DNA of 64,000 nucleotides from contig NZ_LYVO01000014.1 of NCBI RefSeq assembly GCF_001984055.1, positions 42,059 to 106,058 of the forward strand, written 5' to 3'. Below the pieces are notes generated by a model that was not told the DNA's origin, searched no databases, and saw nothing but the letters and a program-made list of their open reading frames with translations. Of this stretch, positions 27,360 through 38,187 are shown in pieces (position 1 is the stretch's first letter; every line of letters starts with the position of its first letter). The position numbers were made by a program, and so were the translations under genes. Source of the DNA: Variovorax sp. KK3. Lineage in GTDB: Bacteria; Pseudomonadota; Gammaproteobacteria; Burkholderiales; Burkholderiaceae_C.

Positions 27360-28151
27360 ATGAGTTCGATGTCTGAGCAAGGCGCCACGGAAGTCAGTGC
27401 GCTGGCCCGCGGGTTGGGTGTGCTGAAGGTGGTCGGGGAGGCGGCCGGCCCACTGAGCAACCGCGAACTGGCGGAGCTGACGGGCATCCCCAAGCCCACC
27501 GTGTCCCGGCTGACGGCGACGCTGGTGGCGAGCGGGTATCTGCGCCAAGCGCCGGACTCCGATCGCTTCAGTCTGGGACCGGCGCTGCTGGACATGAGCA
27601 ACCGCTTCCTGCGGCATTTCGATCTGAGGACGGTGGCCCGGCCCCACCTGTCGGCTTTGGCGGAGTTCGCCAGCGCCAGCGTGCACATGGGCGTGCGCGA
27701 CCAGCTCGACATGCTGATCATCGATTCGCTGCGGCCGCGCAACGCGCTGATCAGCTCGCGCATCGAGGTGGGGGCGCGCATGACCATCGCCACCTCGGCG
27801 GCTGGCCGGGCTTACCTGGCGGCGCTGCCGGCGGACGAACAGCGTGAGCTGCTGGCGCAGATACGGCTGGCGAGCGGGGAGAACTGGGCGGCGCTCGAGC
27901 CGCACATCATGGCTGGCCTGGAGGACTACGCGCGCTTGGGCTACTGCAGCTCGTTCGGCGAATGGCATCCGCGCATCCACGCGCTGGGCTTTCCGCTGCG
28001 CGGGCCGCGCGGGGAGCGCTATTCGGTGAGCTGCGGCGGGCCGGCCTACCTGCTGCCGCGCGAGACCATGGTCTCGCGGGTCGCGCCGAAGCTTCTGGAG
28101 ACGGTGCAGCTCATCAACGCCGAAATCGGGATCGCAGCGCCGGCCGATTGA
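27360..28151 (+). CDS. IclR family transcriptional regulator
   Basis: A 263-residue IclR regulator. The N-terminal winged helix (about 12-75) contains LSNRELAELTGIPKPTVSRL, and the C-terminal effector domain (about 85-255) contains RIEVGARMTIATSAAGRAYLA and the usual GFPLRGPRGE. It is divergent from the Bug and TfdA-like genes, which it probably controls in response to an aromatic acid. There is no Shine-Dalgarno sequence before ATG 27360; a second in-frame ATG lies three codons in. The start may be leaderless or be occluded by the operator repeat that touches it. Confidence 0.93.
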   Translation: MSSMSEQGATEVSALARGLGVLKVVGEAAGPLSNRELAELTGIPKPTVSRLTATLVASGYLRQAPDSDRFSLGPALLDMSNRFLRHFDLRTVARPHLSALAEFASASVHMGVRDQLDMLIIDSLRPRNALISSRIEVGARMTIATSAAGRAYLAALPADEQRELLAQIRLASGENWAALEPHIMAGLEDYARLGYCSSFGEWHPRIHALGFPLRGPRGERYSVSCGGPAYLLPRETMVSRVAPKLLETVQLINAEIGIAAPAD

Positions 28152-28174
28152 ACCGGCGTTGCGTGCCGAGCCGC

Positions 28175-28822
28175 TCAGTTCGCGGCTTCGAGGCCGCTGC
28201 GGAAATGCGCCTGCATCCGGGCCATGGCGGCGTCCGGGTCGCGCGCCTTGATCGCGGCCATCACGGCCCGGTGCTCCTCCAGCGACTCGGCGATGCGTCC
28301 CGCCTTGAGCAATGAGTTGTGGCGGTTGAGCTTCATCACCTTGCGCAGGTCGGCCACCATCTGGTCGCGCCAGCGGTTGTCGGCGATGGCCATCACCCGC
28401 ATGTGGAAGCGCTCGTTGATCGAGAAGAAATGTGCGCGGTCGACCTGGCCCGGCATCGCGGCGGCTTCGAGTTCGGCATGCAGCGACTCGAGCTCGGACA
28501 ACTGCGCCGCCGTGGCCCGCTCGGCGACGACGCCGACCGCGTCGCTCTCCAGAAGGCTCAGCAGGTGGTACACGTCGGCCAGATCCTTCTCCGACACCTC
28601 GGTCACGTAGGCGCCACGGCGCACCTTCATCGTGACCAGGCCCTCGGCCGCCAGCACCTTGAGCGCCTCTCGCAAGGGCGTGCGGCTGATGCCGTATTCG
28701 TCGGCGAGCTTGAGTTCGTCGATCCAACTGCCCGGCTCCAGCTCGCGGTTGAAGATGCGCTGGCGAAGCAGCTCCGCCACCTCTTCGTAGAGGGCGCGCG
28801 GCGTGAGGGTGACGGCGGACAT
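28175..28822 (-). CDS. GntR family regulator, FCD (FadR-like) type
   Basis: A 215-residue regulator. Residues about 8-75 form the GntR winged helix ([20 protein letters not shown], then [16 protein letters not shown]). Residues about 85-205 form an all-helical FCD domain with the metal-binding histidines suggested by NERFHMRVM and LEEHRAVM. The ATG at 28822 is preferred over an in-frame TTG at 28840. It diverges from the methylmalonyl-CoA mutase gene across 144 bp, so it most likely controls the propionyl-CoA operon in response to an acyl-CoA or acid. It converges with the IclR gene. Confidence 0.92.
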   Translation of the reverse strand: MSAVTLTPRALYEEVAELLRQRIFNRELEPGSWIDELKLADEYGISRTPLREALKVLAAEGLVTMKVRRGAYVTEVSEKDLADVYHLLSLLESDAVGVVAERATAAQLSELESLHAELEAAAMPGQVDRAHFFSINERFHMRVMAIADNRWRDQMVADLRKVMKLNRHNSLLKAGRIAESLEEHRAVMAAIKARDPDAAMARMQAHFRSGLEAAN

Positions 28823-28850
28823 GGGCGGACTGTACCGCAACTCAAAGGGT

Positions 28851-28880
28851 TTGAATTAATAATTACAGATGGGTTAGACT
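28851..28880 (+). promoter_or_regulatory. Putative sigma-70 promoter of the methylmalonyl-CoA operon
   Basis: A -35 candidate TTGAAT (28851-28856) and a -10 candidate TAGACT (28875-28880) are separated by 18 bp and would start transcription about 80 nt before the mutase ATG. The spacer TAATAATTAC is strikingly AT-rich for this genome and could hold the GntR operator. Each hexamer matches consensus at four of six positions. Confidence 0.42.
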
Positions 28881-28966
28881 CCAGCGTCCACGCAAACTGC
28901 GAGATCCGCGCGCATGCCACGGACCTTCCATTCACCCCTGCAAGACCCTTGCGAGAAGCGTCGCCC

Positions 28967-31129
28967 ATGAGCAGCAAATCCGAACCGAGCTTCCAATCCG
29001 CCACCCTCGACGCCTGGGCCAAGGCCGCGGCCAAGTCGGCGCCCGGCGGCGACGTGGCAGCGCTGAACTGGCGCACGCCCGACGGCATCACGGTCAAGCC
29101 GCTGTACACCGCTGCTGACCTGCAAGGCCTCAAGTACACCGACACGCTGCCCGGCTTCGAGCCCTACCTGCGCGGCCCCCAGGCCACCATGTATGCAGTG
29201 CGGCCCTGGACCATCCGGCAGTACGCCGGCTTCTCGACCGCCGAGGAATCGAATGCCTTCTACCGCAAGGCCCTGGCCGCCGGCGGGCAGGGCGTCAGCG
29301 TGGCTTTCGATCTGGCCACCCACCGCGGCTACGACAGCGATCATCCGCGCGTGACCGGCGACGTCGGCAAGGCCGGCGTGGCGATCGACAGCGTGGAGGA
29401 CATGAAGATCCTGTTCGACCAGATTCCGCTCGACAAGGTGAGCGTGTCGATGACGATGAACGGCGCGGTGCTGCCGGTGCTGGCGGGCTACATCGTGGCG
29501 GCGGAAGAGCAGGGCGTGCCGCAGGCGCAGTTGTCGGGGACGATCCAGAACGACATCCTCAAGGAGTTCATGGTCCGCAACACCTACATCTTTCCGCCCG
29601 AGCCCTCGATGCGGATCATCGGCGACATCATCGCGTACACCGCGGAGAACATGCCGAAGTTCAACTCGATCTCGATCAGCGGCTACCACATGCAGGAGGC
29701 GGGCGCGAACCAGGCGCTGGAACTGGCCTTCACGCTGGCGGACGGCAAGGAATACGTGAAGACGGCGCTGGCCAAGGGGCTGGACGTCGATGGCTTCGCG
29801 GGCCGCCTGAGCTTCTTCTGGGCCATCGGCATGAACTTCTACCTGGAAGTGGCGAAGATGCGCGCCGCGCGGCTGCTGTGGTGCCGCATCATGAAGGAGT
29901 TCAACCCCAAGAACCCCAAGAGCCTGATGCTTCGCACCCATTGCCAGACCTCCGGCTGGAGCCTGACCGAGCAGGACCCGTACAACAACGTGGTGCGCAC
30001 CACCATCGAGGCCATGGCGGCCGTGTTCGGCGGCACGCAGAGCCTGCACACCAATGCACTCGACGAGGCGATCGCGCTGCCCACCGAGTTCAGTGCGCGC
30101 ATCGCACGGAACACCCAGCTCATCATCCAGGAAGAGACGCACATCACGAACGTCATCGACCCCTGGGCCGGCAGCTACATGATGGAAAAGCTCACGCAGG
30201 ACATGGCCGATGCGGCCTGGGCCATCATCGAAGAGGTCGAGGCCATGGGCGGCATGACGCGCGCGGTCGACAGCGGCTGGGCCAAGCTCAAGATCGAGGC
30301 GGCGGCGGCCGACAAGCAGGCGCGCATCGACTCGGGTCAGGACGTGATCGTGGGCGTCAACAAGTACAAGCTGAAGAACGAAGACACGCATGACATCCTG
30401 CAGATCGACAACGTGAAGGTGCGTGAAAGCCAGGTCGCCCGGCTCGAATCCGTGCGCAAGAAGCGCGACGGCGCCAAGGTGCAGGCGGCCCTCGATGCCC
30501 TGACGGCCGCCGCCGAGAGCGGCCAGGGCAACCTGCTGGCGTTGAGCGTCGAGGCCGTGCGCCTGCGCGCCACGGTCGGCGAGATCAGCGATGCGCTCGA
30601 AAAGATCTACGGTCGCCACCGTGCCGACACGCAGAAGGTCACCGGCGTGTATGCCGCCGCCTACGACTCGGCCGAGGGCTGGGAGGCGCTGCAGAAAGAA
30701 ATCGCCGACTTCGCCGAGGAGCAGGGCCGCCGCCCGCGCGTGATGATCTCCAAGCTGGGCCAGGACGGCCACGACCGCGGCGCGAAGGTGGTCGCCACGG
30801 CTTTCGCCGACCTGGGCTTCGACGTCGACATGGGCCCGCTGTTCCAGACACCCGAGGAGTGCGCGCGCCAAGCCATCGAGAACGACGTGCACGCGGTGGG
30901 CGTCAGCACGCTGGCGGCGGGCCACAAGACGCTGGTGCCGGCCATCATCGAAGAACTGCGCAAGCAGGGCGCCGACGACATCATCGTGTTCGTGGGCGGC
31001 GTCATTCCACGGCAGGACTACGAGTTTCTGTACGACGCGGGCGTGAAGGGCATCTACGGGCCGGGCACGCCGATTCCGGCCAGCGCGAAGGATGTGCTGG
31101 AGCAAATTCGCGCGGCGGTCGCGGCTTGA
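28967..31129 (+). CDS. scpA: Methylmalonyl-CoA mutase (single-chain)
   Basis: A 720-residue adenosylcobalamin-dependent mutase interconverting methylmalonyl-CoA and succinyl-CoA, with the usual length of single-polypeptide homodimeric forms. The N-terminal substrate barrel shows [20 protein letters not shown] and [17 protein letters not shown]. The C-terminal B12 domain has the base-off signature D600-x-H602-x2-G605 in [13 protein letters not shown]. The ATG at 28967 lacks an obvious Shine-Dalgarno. It is first in an operon with MeaB and propionyl-CoA carboxylase, giving the propionyl-CoA to succinyl-CoA route used for odd-chain fatty acids, branched amino acids and PHA monomers. Confidence 0.97.
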   Translation: MSSKSEPSFQSATLDAWAKAAAKSAPGGDVAALNWRTPDGITVKPLYTAADLQGLKYTDTLPGFEPYLRGPQATMYAVRPWTIRQYAGFSTAEESNAFYRKALAAGGQGVSVAFDLATHRGYDSDHPRVTGDVGKAGVAIDSVEDMKILFDQIPLDKVSVSMTMNGAVLPVLAGYIVAAEEQGVPQAQLSGTIQNDILKEFMVRNTYIFPPEPSMRIIGDIIAYTAENMPKFNSISISGYHMQEAGANQALELAFTLADGKEYVKTALAKGLDVDGFAGRLSFFWAIGMNFYLEVAKMRAARLLWCRIMKEFNPKNPKSLMLRTHCQTSGWSLTEQDPYNNVVRTTIEAMAAVFGGTQSLHTNALDEAIALPTEFSARIARNTQLIIQEETHITNVIDPWAGSYMMEKLTQDMADAAWAIIEEVEAMGGMTRAVDSGWAKLKIEAAAADKQARIDSGQDVIVGVNKYKLKNEDTHDILQIDNVKVRESQVARLESVRKKRDGAKVQAALDALTAAAESGQGNLLALSVEAVRLRATVGEISDALEKIYGRHRADTQKVTGVYAAAYDSAEGWEALQKEIADFAEEQGRRPRVMISKLGQDGHDRGAKVVATAFADLGFDVDMGPLFQTPEECARQAIENDVHAVGVSTLAAGHKTLVPAIIEELRKQGADDIIVFVGGVIPRQDYEFLYDAGVKGIYGPGTPIPASAKDVLEQIRAAVAA

Positions 31130-31134
31130 TTGGC

Positions 31135-31554
31135 ATGACGAATACGCCTGACGTCCGTTGGCAGCAGCGCCTGGACAACTACGGACGCGCCCTTGCCCAA
31201 CTGACCGGCGCGGTTGCGCTCGCGGCCCAGCGTCCTCTTTCAGAGTTGGAGCAGCAGGGGCTGATCCAGGCCTTCGAATTCACCCACGAGTTGGCCTGGA
31301 AGGTCATGAAGGACTATCTGGACTACCAGGGTGGCTACCAGATCACCGGGTCGCGCGATGCGACGCGGCAGGCGTTTGCGGTAGGCCTCGTGGAGGACGG
31401 CGATACGTGGATGGAGATGATCCAGAGCCGGAACCAGTCTTCGCATACGTTCGACTGCGCGACGGCTACCGCATTGGCTCAGCGCATTTCGAGTGGGTAC
31501 GCGGCGCCGCTCAAGGCCTTTGCATTCAAGATGGAGGCGCTGCGTGGCATGTAA
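31135..31554 (+). CDS. HEPN-type nucleotidyltransferase substrate-binding protein (HI0074 family), orphan
   Basis: A 139-residue helical protein of the HI0074/HEPN family. The HEPN ribonuclease signature R-x4-H is present as RNQSSH, and the family pattern [15 protein letters not shown] precedes it. Family members normally sit beside a minimal nucleotidyltransferase (MNT); HEPN acts as toxin and MNT as antitoxin by modifying it. Here no intact MNT gene is adjacent. It begins 5 bp after the mutase stop and ends about 130 bp before MeaB, so it is embedded in the propionate operon. It may be a stranded or domesticated toxin. Confidence 0.85.
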   Translation: MTNTPDVRWQQRLDNYGRALAQLTGAVALAAQRPLSELEQQGLIQAFEFTHELAWKVMKDYLDYQGGYQITGSRDATRQAFAVGLVEDGDTWMEMIQSRNQSSHTFDCATATALAQRISSGYAAPLKAFAFKMEALRGM

Positions 31555-31687
31555 GCAAGGCGCCATTCGCGAATTGCCGATGTCTGCATTGGGGTCGTCC
31601 CGTCTTGTCCTGCGCATCCATCGCGTGCGCGGGGCCCTTTTCGAGCGGAGCTCGGGCACAGCGAACGGGGAGTGTGCGCGGCCGTGA
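31544..31687 (+). pseudogene. Possible remnant of an MNT antitoxin gene
   Basis: A short frame of 47 codons starts at a GTG overlapping the end of the HEPN gene. It contains [16 protein letters not shown], which loosely recalls the GSRxxG...SD nucleotidyltransferase motif, but the catalytic Gly-Ser and the downstream Asp-x-Asp are missing. Position immediately after HEPN is where the MNT partner would be. The similarity is weak, and this stretch could equally be plain spacer. Confidence 0.22.
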
Positions 31688-32759
31688 AGCATCGAGATCT
31701 CGACGTCGACGACATCGTGCAGGGCGAGGGTGCACTGCAGCGTCGTGCCATTGCAAAGTCCATCACCTTGCTCGAGTCGACCCGCGCCGATCACCGCGCC
31801 AAGGCGGATCTGCTGCTCACTTCCTTGCTCCCTCACACGGGCAACTCGTTCCGCCTCGGCATCTCGGGCGTGCCCGGCGTCGGCAAGTCGACCTTCATCG
31901 AAACCCTGGGGCTGCGGCTCATCGACCTGGGCCACCGGGTCGCGGTGCTGACCATCGACCCGTCGTCCACCGTGTCGGGCGGCTCGATCCTGGGCGACAA
32001 GACGCGGATGGAGCGGCTTTCTGTCCACGAGCGGGCCTACATTCGGCCGAGCCCGTCGAGCGGCACGCTGGGTGGCGTGGCGGAGAAGACGCGCGAGGCG
32101 ATGCTGGTCTGCGAGGCCGCCGGCTACGACGTCGTCATCGTCGAGACCGTGGGCGTGGGCCAGAGCGAGACGGCGGTTTCGGGCATGACCGACATGTTCG
32201 TGCTGCTTCAGCTGCCCAATGCCGGCGACGACCTGCAGGCGATCAAGAAGGGCGTGATGGAACTTGCCGACCTGGTGGCCATCAACAAGGCCGACATCGA
32301 CCCCGACGCCGCGACGCGGGCCCAGGCGCAGATCACCTCGGCGTTGCGCTTGTTCGGCCACCACGGCAACCCCGCCCACGCACATGTGGCGCATGGCACC
32401 GGGCAGGCGGCGCCGGTGCAGTGGCAGCCGAAAGTCATCCAGCTCAGCGCGTTGCTGGGCACCGGCGTCGACATCTTCTGGACCACGGTGCTGGAATTCA
32501 AGACGCTTCAGGCCGCCAACGGCCGGCTTGCCGCGCGCCGCGAAAAGCAGGCGCTCGCCTGGATGTGGGAACGCATCGACGCGGGGCTCAAGCATGCCTT
32601 CAAGCACCACCCGCAGGTGCGCGAACTGCTGCCCGACGCCATCGCTCAGGTGGCGGCGGGCACGCTGCCGGCGTCGACCGCGGCGCGCACCCTGCTCGCG
32701 GCCCAGTTCACGCCGGGCCGGCTCACCGAAAACACACCAACCACTGTCGGAACAGGACC

Positions 32760-32763
<4 letters not shown>
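31684..32763 (+). CDS. meaB: Methylmalonyl-CoA mutase-associated GTPase MeaB/ArgK
   Basis: A 359-residue G3E-family P-loop GTPase that chaperones cofactor loading and protects methylmalonyl-CoA mutase. Walker [10 protein letters not shown] is at 62-70. Further motifs are [28 protein letters not shown] (switch region) and NKAD for guanine specificity. The C-terminal helical dimerisation arm is present. The GTG at 31684 is chosen because GGGGAG lies 11 bp upstream; an in-frame GTG at 31672 overlaps that site. Its stop overlaps the carboxylase beta start in ATGA. Operon position next to the mutase confirms the role. Confidence 0.96.
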
Positions 32764-34292
<1,529 letters not shown>

Positions 34293-34309
34293 GGCCAGGA
34301 GACAAGAAC

Positions 34310-36358
34310 ATGTTCAAGAAGATCCTGATTGCGAACCGCGGAGAGATCGCCTGCCGGGTGATCAAGACCGCGAAGAAGATGGGCATCGCCACGGTGGCGG
34401 TCTACTCCGATGCCGACAAGGACGCCCGCCACGTGGAGCTGGCCGACGAGGCCGTGCACATCGGTGCCTCGCCGAGCCGCGAGAGCTATCTGCAGGCCGA
34501 CCGCATCATCGCGGCCTGTAAGAGGACGGGGGCCGAAGCGGTGCATCCGGGCTACGGATTCCTGTCGGAGAACGAGGCCTTCGCGAAGAAGGTGGAGGAA
34601 GAGGGCATCGTCTTCATCGGCCCGAAGCACCAGTCGATCGCCGCGATGGGCGACAAGATCGCTTCGAAGAAGCTGGCCGGCGAAGCCCAGGTCAACACGA
34701 TTCCGGGCTGGAACGACGCGATCGAGACGGCCGAGCGTGCGGTGGAAATTGCACGCGACGTCGGTTACCCCGTGATGATCAAGGCCTCGGCCGGCGGCGG
34801 TGGCAAAGGCCTGCGCGTGGCCTTCAACGACAAGGAGGCTTTCGACGGCTTCACGTCCTGCCGCAACGAGGCGCGCAACAGCTTCGGCGACGATCGCGTG
34901 TTCATCGAGAAGTTCGTCGAGGAGCCGCGTCACATCGAGATCCAGGTGCTCGGTGATGCGCACGGCAACGTGATCTACCTGAACGAGCGTGAATGCTCGA
35001 TCCAGCGCCGCCACCAGAAGGTCATCGAAGAAGCGCCTTCGCCTTTCATCAGCGACGAGACCCGCAAGGCCATGGGCGAGCAGGCGGTGCAACTGGCCAA
35101 GGCGGTGAACTACCAGAGCGCGGGAACGGTCGAGTTCGTGGTCGGCAAGGACCAGAGCTTTTACTTCCTCGAGATGAACACGCGGCTGCAGGTCGAACAT
35201 CCGGTAACGGAGGCGATCACGGGGCTGGACCTCGTAGAGCTCATGATCCGCGTCGCCGCCGGCGAGAAGCTGCCGCTGGCGCAGAAGGACGTGCAGCGCA
35301 ATGGCTGGGCCATCGAGTGCCGCATCAACGCCGAAGACCCGTTCCGCAACTTCCTGCCGTCGACCGGCCGGCTGGTTCGCTTTCAGCCGCCGAAGGAGAC
35401 GATGTTCTCGGCCGACACCGAGCACCTGTACGGCGTGCGCGTGGACACCGGTGTCTACGACGGTGGCGAGATCCCGATGTTCTACGACTCGATGATCGCC
35501 AAGCTGATCGTGCACGGGCGCGACCGCAACCACGCGATCGCCATGATGCGCGAGGCGCTCAACGGCTTCGTGATTCGCGGCATCAGCAGCAACATTCCGT
35601 TCCAGGCGGCATTGCTGGCGCATCCGAAATTCGTGAGCGGCGCATTCAACACAGGCTTCATCGCAGAGCACTACGGCAAGGGCTTCCGTGCCGAGGACGT
35701 GCCGCACGACGAGCCCGATTTTCTGGTGGCGCTCGCGGCCTACATGCACCGTCGCTACCGCGCGCGGGCATCGGGCATCAGCGGGCAACTGGAAGGCCAC
35801 GGCGTGAAGGTCGGCGAGCAGTTCGTGGCGGTGGTGCTCGATTCGAACGGGCAGCACGTTCACACGCCCGTGACGGTGACCGACTTCCACAAGCCGACCG
35901 GCGCGAGTGCCGTCACCGTCGGGTCGAACACCTACAAGATCGACAGCCAGACGGCGTTGGGCAGCACCCGCGTCGAAGGGTCGGTCAACGGCCGAGGCTT
36001 CACCGCGCAGGTGGAGCGCGGTGCGGGCAAGAACCCGTTGGCGCTGCGCGTCGCGCACGACGGCAAGCAGATCGAGGCTATGGTGTTGTCGCCGCTGGGC
36101 GCTCGGCTGCTCAAGCTGATGCCCTACAAGGCGCCGCCCGATCTCAGCAAGTTCCTGATGTCGCCGATGCCGGGCTTGCTCGTCGAGATCTCGGTGCAGC
36201 CGGGGCAGCAGGTGCAGGCTGGCGAGAAGCTGGCCGTGATCGAGGCCATGAAGATGGAAAACGTGCTCTTCGCCACGCAGGATGGCGTGGTCGGCAACAT
36301 TTCCGCTGCCAAGGGCGAATCGCTCGCGGTGGATCAGGTCATCCTTGAATTCGCCTGA
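34310..36358 (+). CDS. pccA: Propionyl-CoA carboxylase alpha subunit (biotin carboxylase + BCCP)
   Basis: A 682-residue biotin-dependent subunit. The N-terminal biotin carboxylase domain (about 1-450) shows [11 protein letters not shown], the ATP-grasp glycine loop [12 protein letters not shown] and [17 protein letters not shown] central region of about 500-600 corresponds to the BT interaction domain of propionyl-CoA carboxylases. The C-terminal biotinyl domain carries EAMKMEN with the modified Lys648. AGGAG precedes the ATG. It follows pccB directly, so the two subunits are made together and assemble as the alpha6beta6 enzyme. Confidence 0.96.
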   Translation: MFKKILIANRGEIACRVIKTAKKMGIATVAVYSDADKDARHVELADEAVHIGASPSRESYLQADRIIAACKRTGAEAVHPGYGFLSENEAFAKKVEEEGIVFIGPKHQSIAAMGDKIASKKLAGEAQVNTIPGWNDAIETAERAVEIARDVGYPVMIKASAGGGGKGLRVAFNDKEAFDGFTSCRNEARNSFGDDRVFIEKFVEEPRHIEIQVLGDAHGNVIYLNERECSIQRRHQKVIEEAPSPFISDETRKAMGEQAVQLAKAVNYQSAGTVEFVVGKDQSFYFLEMNTRLQVEHPVTEAITGLDLVELMIRVAAGEKLPLAQKDVQRNGWAIECRINAEDPFRNFLPSTGRLVRFQPPKETMFSADTEHLYGVRVDTGVYDGGEIPMFYDSMIAKLIVHGRDRNHAIAMMREALNGFVIRGISSNIPFQAALLAHPKFVSGAFNTGFIAEHYGKGFRAEDVPHDEPDFLVALAAYMHRRYRARASGISGQLEGHGVKVGEQFVAVVLDSNGQHVHTPVTVTDFHKPTGASAVTVGSNTYKIDSQTALGSTRVEGSVNGRGFTAQVERGAGKNPLALRVAHDGKQIEAMVLSPLGARLLKLMPYKAPPDLSKFLMSPMPGLLVEISVQPGQQVQAGEKLAVIEAMKMENVLFATQDGVVGNISAAKGESLAVDQVILEFA

Positions 36359-36371
36359 GGGAGACATGCGC

Positions 36372-36869
36372 ATGAGCAACGACAACGCGTCGCGGGAGCG
36401 TCCCTTCAAGGTGCTCGGCGTCCAGCAGATCGCGATCGGGGGGCCCGACAAGGGTCGGCTGCAGAAGCTGTGGGTCGACATGCTGGGACTCGAGGTGACC
36501 GGCACCTTCCGCAGCGAGCGCGAAAACGTGGACGAGGACATCTGCGCGATCGGCACCGGGCCATTCAAGGTCGAGGTCGACCTGATGCAGCCGCTCGATC
36601 CCGAGAAGAAGCCGGCGGTGCATGCCACGCCGCTGAACCATGTGGGACTGTGGATCGACGACCTGCCCGTCGCGGTGGAATGGCTGAGCGCGCAGGGCGT
36701 GCGCTTCGCGCCGGGCGGCATCCGCAAGGGCGCGGCCGGCTTCGACATCTGCTTCCTTCATCCCAAGGGGAACGACGAATTTCCCGTCAGCGGAGAAGGC
36801 GTGCTGATTGAAATGGTGCAGGCGCCGCCGGAAGTCGTGAAGGCGTTCGCGGCGCTGGCGGCGGGCTGA
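36372..36869 (+). CDS. VOC family protein, methylmalonyl-CoA epimerase-like
   Basis: A 165-residue glyoxalase-fold protein at the end of the propionate operon. The second-module ligands are visible as His in [10 protein letters not shown] and Glu in VLIEMVQAP, but the first-strand ligand of epimerases (usually His) is Gln in VQQIAIGG. Position and length fit the missing epimerase step between (S)- and (R)-methylmalonyl-CoA. The ATG at 36372 is used because AGGGAG lies 8 bp upstream; an ATG at 36366 is too close to it. Another lactoylglutathione-lyase-like role cannot be excluded. Confidence 0.8.
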   Translation: MSNDNASRERPFKVLGVQQIAIGGPDKGRLQKLWVDMLGLEVTGTFRSERENVDEDICAIGTGPFKVEVDLMQPLDPEKKPAVHATPLNHVGLWIDDLPVAVEWLSAQGVRFAPGGIRKGAAGFDICFLHPKGNDEFPVSGEGVLIEMVQAPPEVVKAFAALAAG

Positions 36870-36890
36870 AAGCGCCGCTCGGACCCCTGT

Positions 36891-37526
36891 TCAGACGCCG
36901 GGGCGGCGCCAGAGCGCGAGCGTGGCGGCCAGCAGCCACATGCCGGCAGCGCAACCGCGGTTGAGCATGCGCAGGCTGCGCCGCGAGAGCCAGCGCACGG
37001 CCTGCGTGCCTGCCGCTGCGTAGCCCAGCATGATGCAGGTGTCGATGCCGATGAAGATCGCGCCGAGCACGAGGTACTGCGGACCCTGCGGACTGCCCGT
37101 ATCGATGAACTGCGGCAGGAACGCGGCGAAGAAGAGCAGGGTCTTGGGGTTGGAGAGCGCCACCGTCAGGCTGCGGAGAAAAGCGATTCGCCCCGATCGG
37201 CCGTCTGACGACGAAGTAGCCAGTGCGGCGCCGATGTCGACGGGCTGGCTGCGCCACATCTTGATGCCGAGCCAGACCAGATAGGCGACGCCGGCGGCAC
37301 GCAGCGCATTGAACAGCCACTCGGAAGCCGCCAGCAGCGAGCCCAGTCCCAGCGCGACGATGGCGACCAGGATGGCGGCGCCGACCGACGCACCGACGAT
37401 TCCCCAGACCGCCGCGCGCATGCCGCCGGCGATGCCGTTGGACAAGGCGAGAAGCATGGTCGGCCCGGGCGTGATCGCCAGCACGAGGGAGGCGGCGAGG
37501 TAGAGCAGCAGCGTGTCGAGGGTCAT
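36891..37526 (-). CDS. LysE/RhtB family amino acid exporter
   Basis: A 211-residue inner-membrane exporter with about six helices. The family signature ITPGPTMLLALSNGI is at residues 18-32, and LSNPKTLLFFAAFLPQF follows in the middle. Length is typical (about 205-215). It exports amino acids or related small metabolites. It is the last of three leftward genes (phaZ, rsxB, lysE-like), 50 bp after rsxB, and converges with the propionate operon. The substrate is unknown. Confidence 0.93.
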   Translation of the reverse strand: MTLDTLLLYLAASLVLAITPGPTMLLALSNGIAGGMRAAVWGIVGASVGAAILVAIVALGLGSLLAASEWLFNALRAAGVAYLVWLGIKMWRSQPVDIGAALATSSSDGRSGRIAFLRSLTVALSNPKTLLFFAAFLPQFIDTGSPQGPQYLVLGAIFIGIDTCIMLGYAAAGTQAVRWLSRRSLRMLNRGCAAGMWLLAATLALWRRPGV

Positions 37527-37576
37527 AGGTGGGCGTCAACGAGTCGGCGGATGGTCTGCGGCAGGCCGGTGCCGGA

Positions 37577-38185
37577 TCATGGCGTCGGGGCGGCCTTGGC
37601 CGCACGGGCGCGTGCGAGCGCGGCTTCGACGATGCTCCGCTTGCGCTCGGACGCGGCCGCTTCGGCGGGCGGCGCGGCGATGGGCTCGTCCCGGTCTTGG
37701 CGACGACGGTGGGCGTCGTAGCGGCTGCGTGCTTCGTCGGCTTGCGCTTGCGACCACGCCTGCCAACCGGTGCGGCCGGGCGTGGCGTCTTCGAGCGAGA
37801 TGCAGTCGACCGGGCAGACCGGAATGCACAACTCGCAGCCGGTGCAATGCGCTTCGATCACGGTGTGCATGCGCTTGTTGATGCCCAGGATCGCATCGGT
37901 GGGGCAGGCGTCCAGGCAAAGCGTGCAGCCGATGCACCAGGTTTCGTCGATCACGGCCATCGCGCGGGGCCCCTCGGTGCCGAACCGGGGATCGATGGGC
38001 CGCACCGGCCGGCCGGTGAGTTGAGACAGCCGGTGCACGCCTTCGGCGCCGCCCGGCGGGCACTGGTCGATGCCGGCTTGCCCGCCCGCAATGGCTTCGG
38101 CGTAGCCTGCGCAATCCGCATAGCCACAACGTGTGCACTGCGTCTGCGGCAGCGCGTCGAGAATGCGCCGGGCCAGCGCGCCCAT
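37577..38185 (-). CDS. rsxB: RsxB/RnfB-type electron transport ferredoxin
   Basis: A 202-residue iron-sulfur protein. The N-terminal 4Fe-4S module has C17, C20, C25 and C42 (QCTRCGYADC, then QCPPGG), followed by two ferredoxin motifs, WCIGCTLCLDACP and HCTGCELCIPVCP. The N-terminal membrane helix of E. coli RnfB is absent, and a charged Ala/Arg-rich tail is added, as in stand-alone beta-proteobacterial RsxB. No other rnf/rsx genes are in the window. It starts 2 bp after phaZ on the same strand, so they are probably co-transcribed. Confidence 0.9.
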   Translation of the reverse strand: MGALARRILDALPQTQCTRCGYADCAGYAEAIAGGQAGIDQCPPGGAEGVHRLSQLTGRPVRPIDPRFGTEGPRAMAVIDETWCIGCTLCLDACPTDAILGINKRMHTVIEAHCTGCELCIPVCPVDCISLEDATPGRTGWQAWSQAQADEARSRYDAHRRRQDRDEPIAAPPAEAAASERKRSIVEAALARARAAKAAPTP

Positions 38186-38187
38186 GG

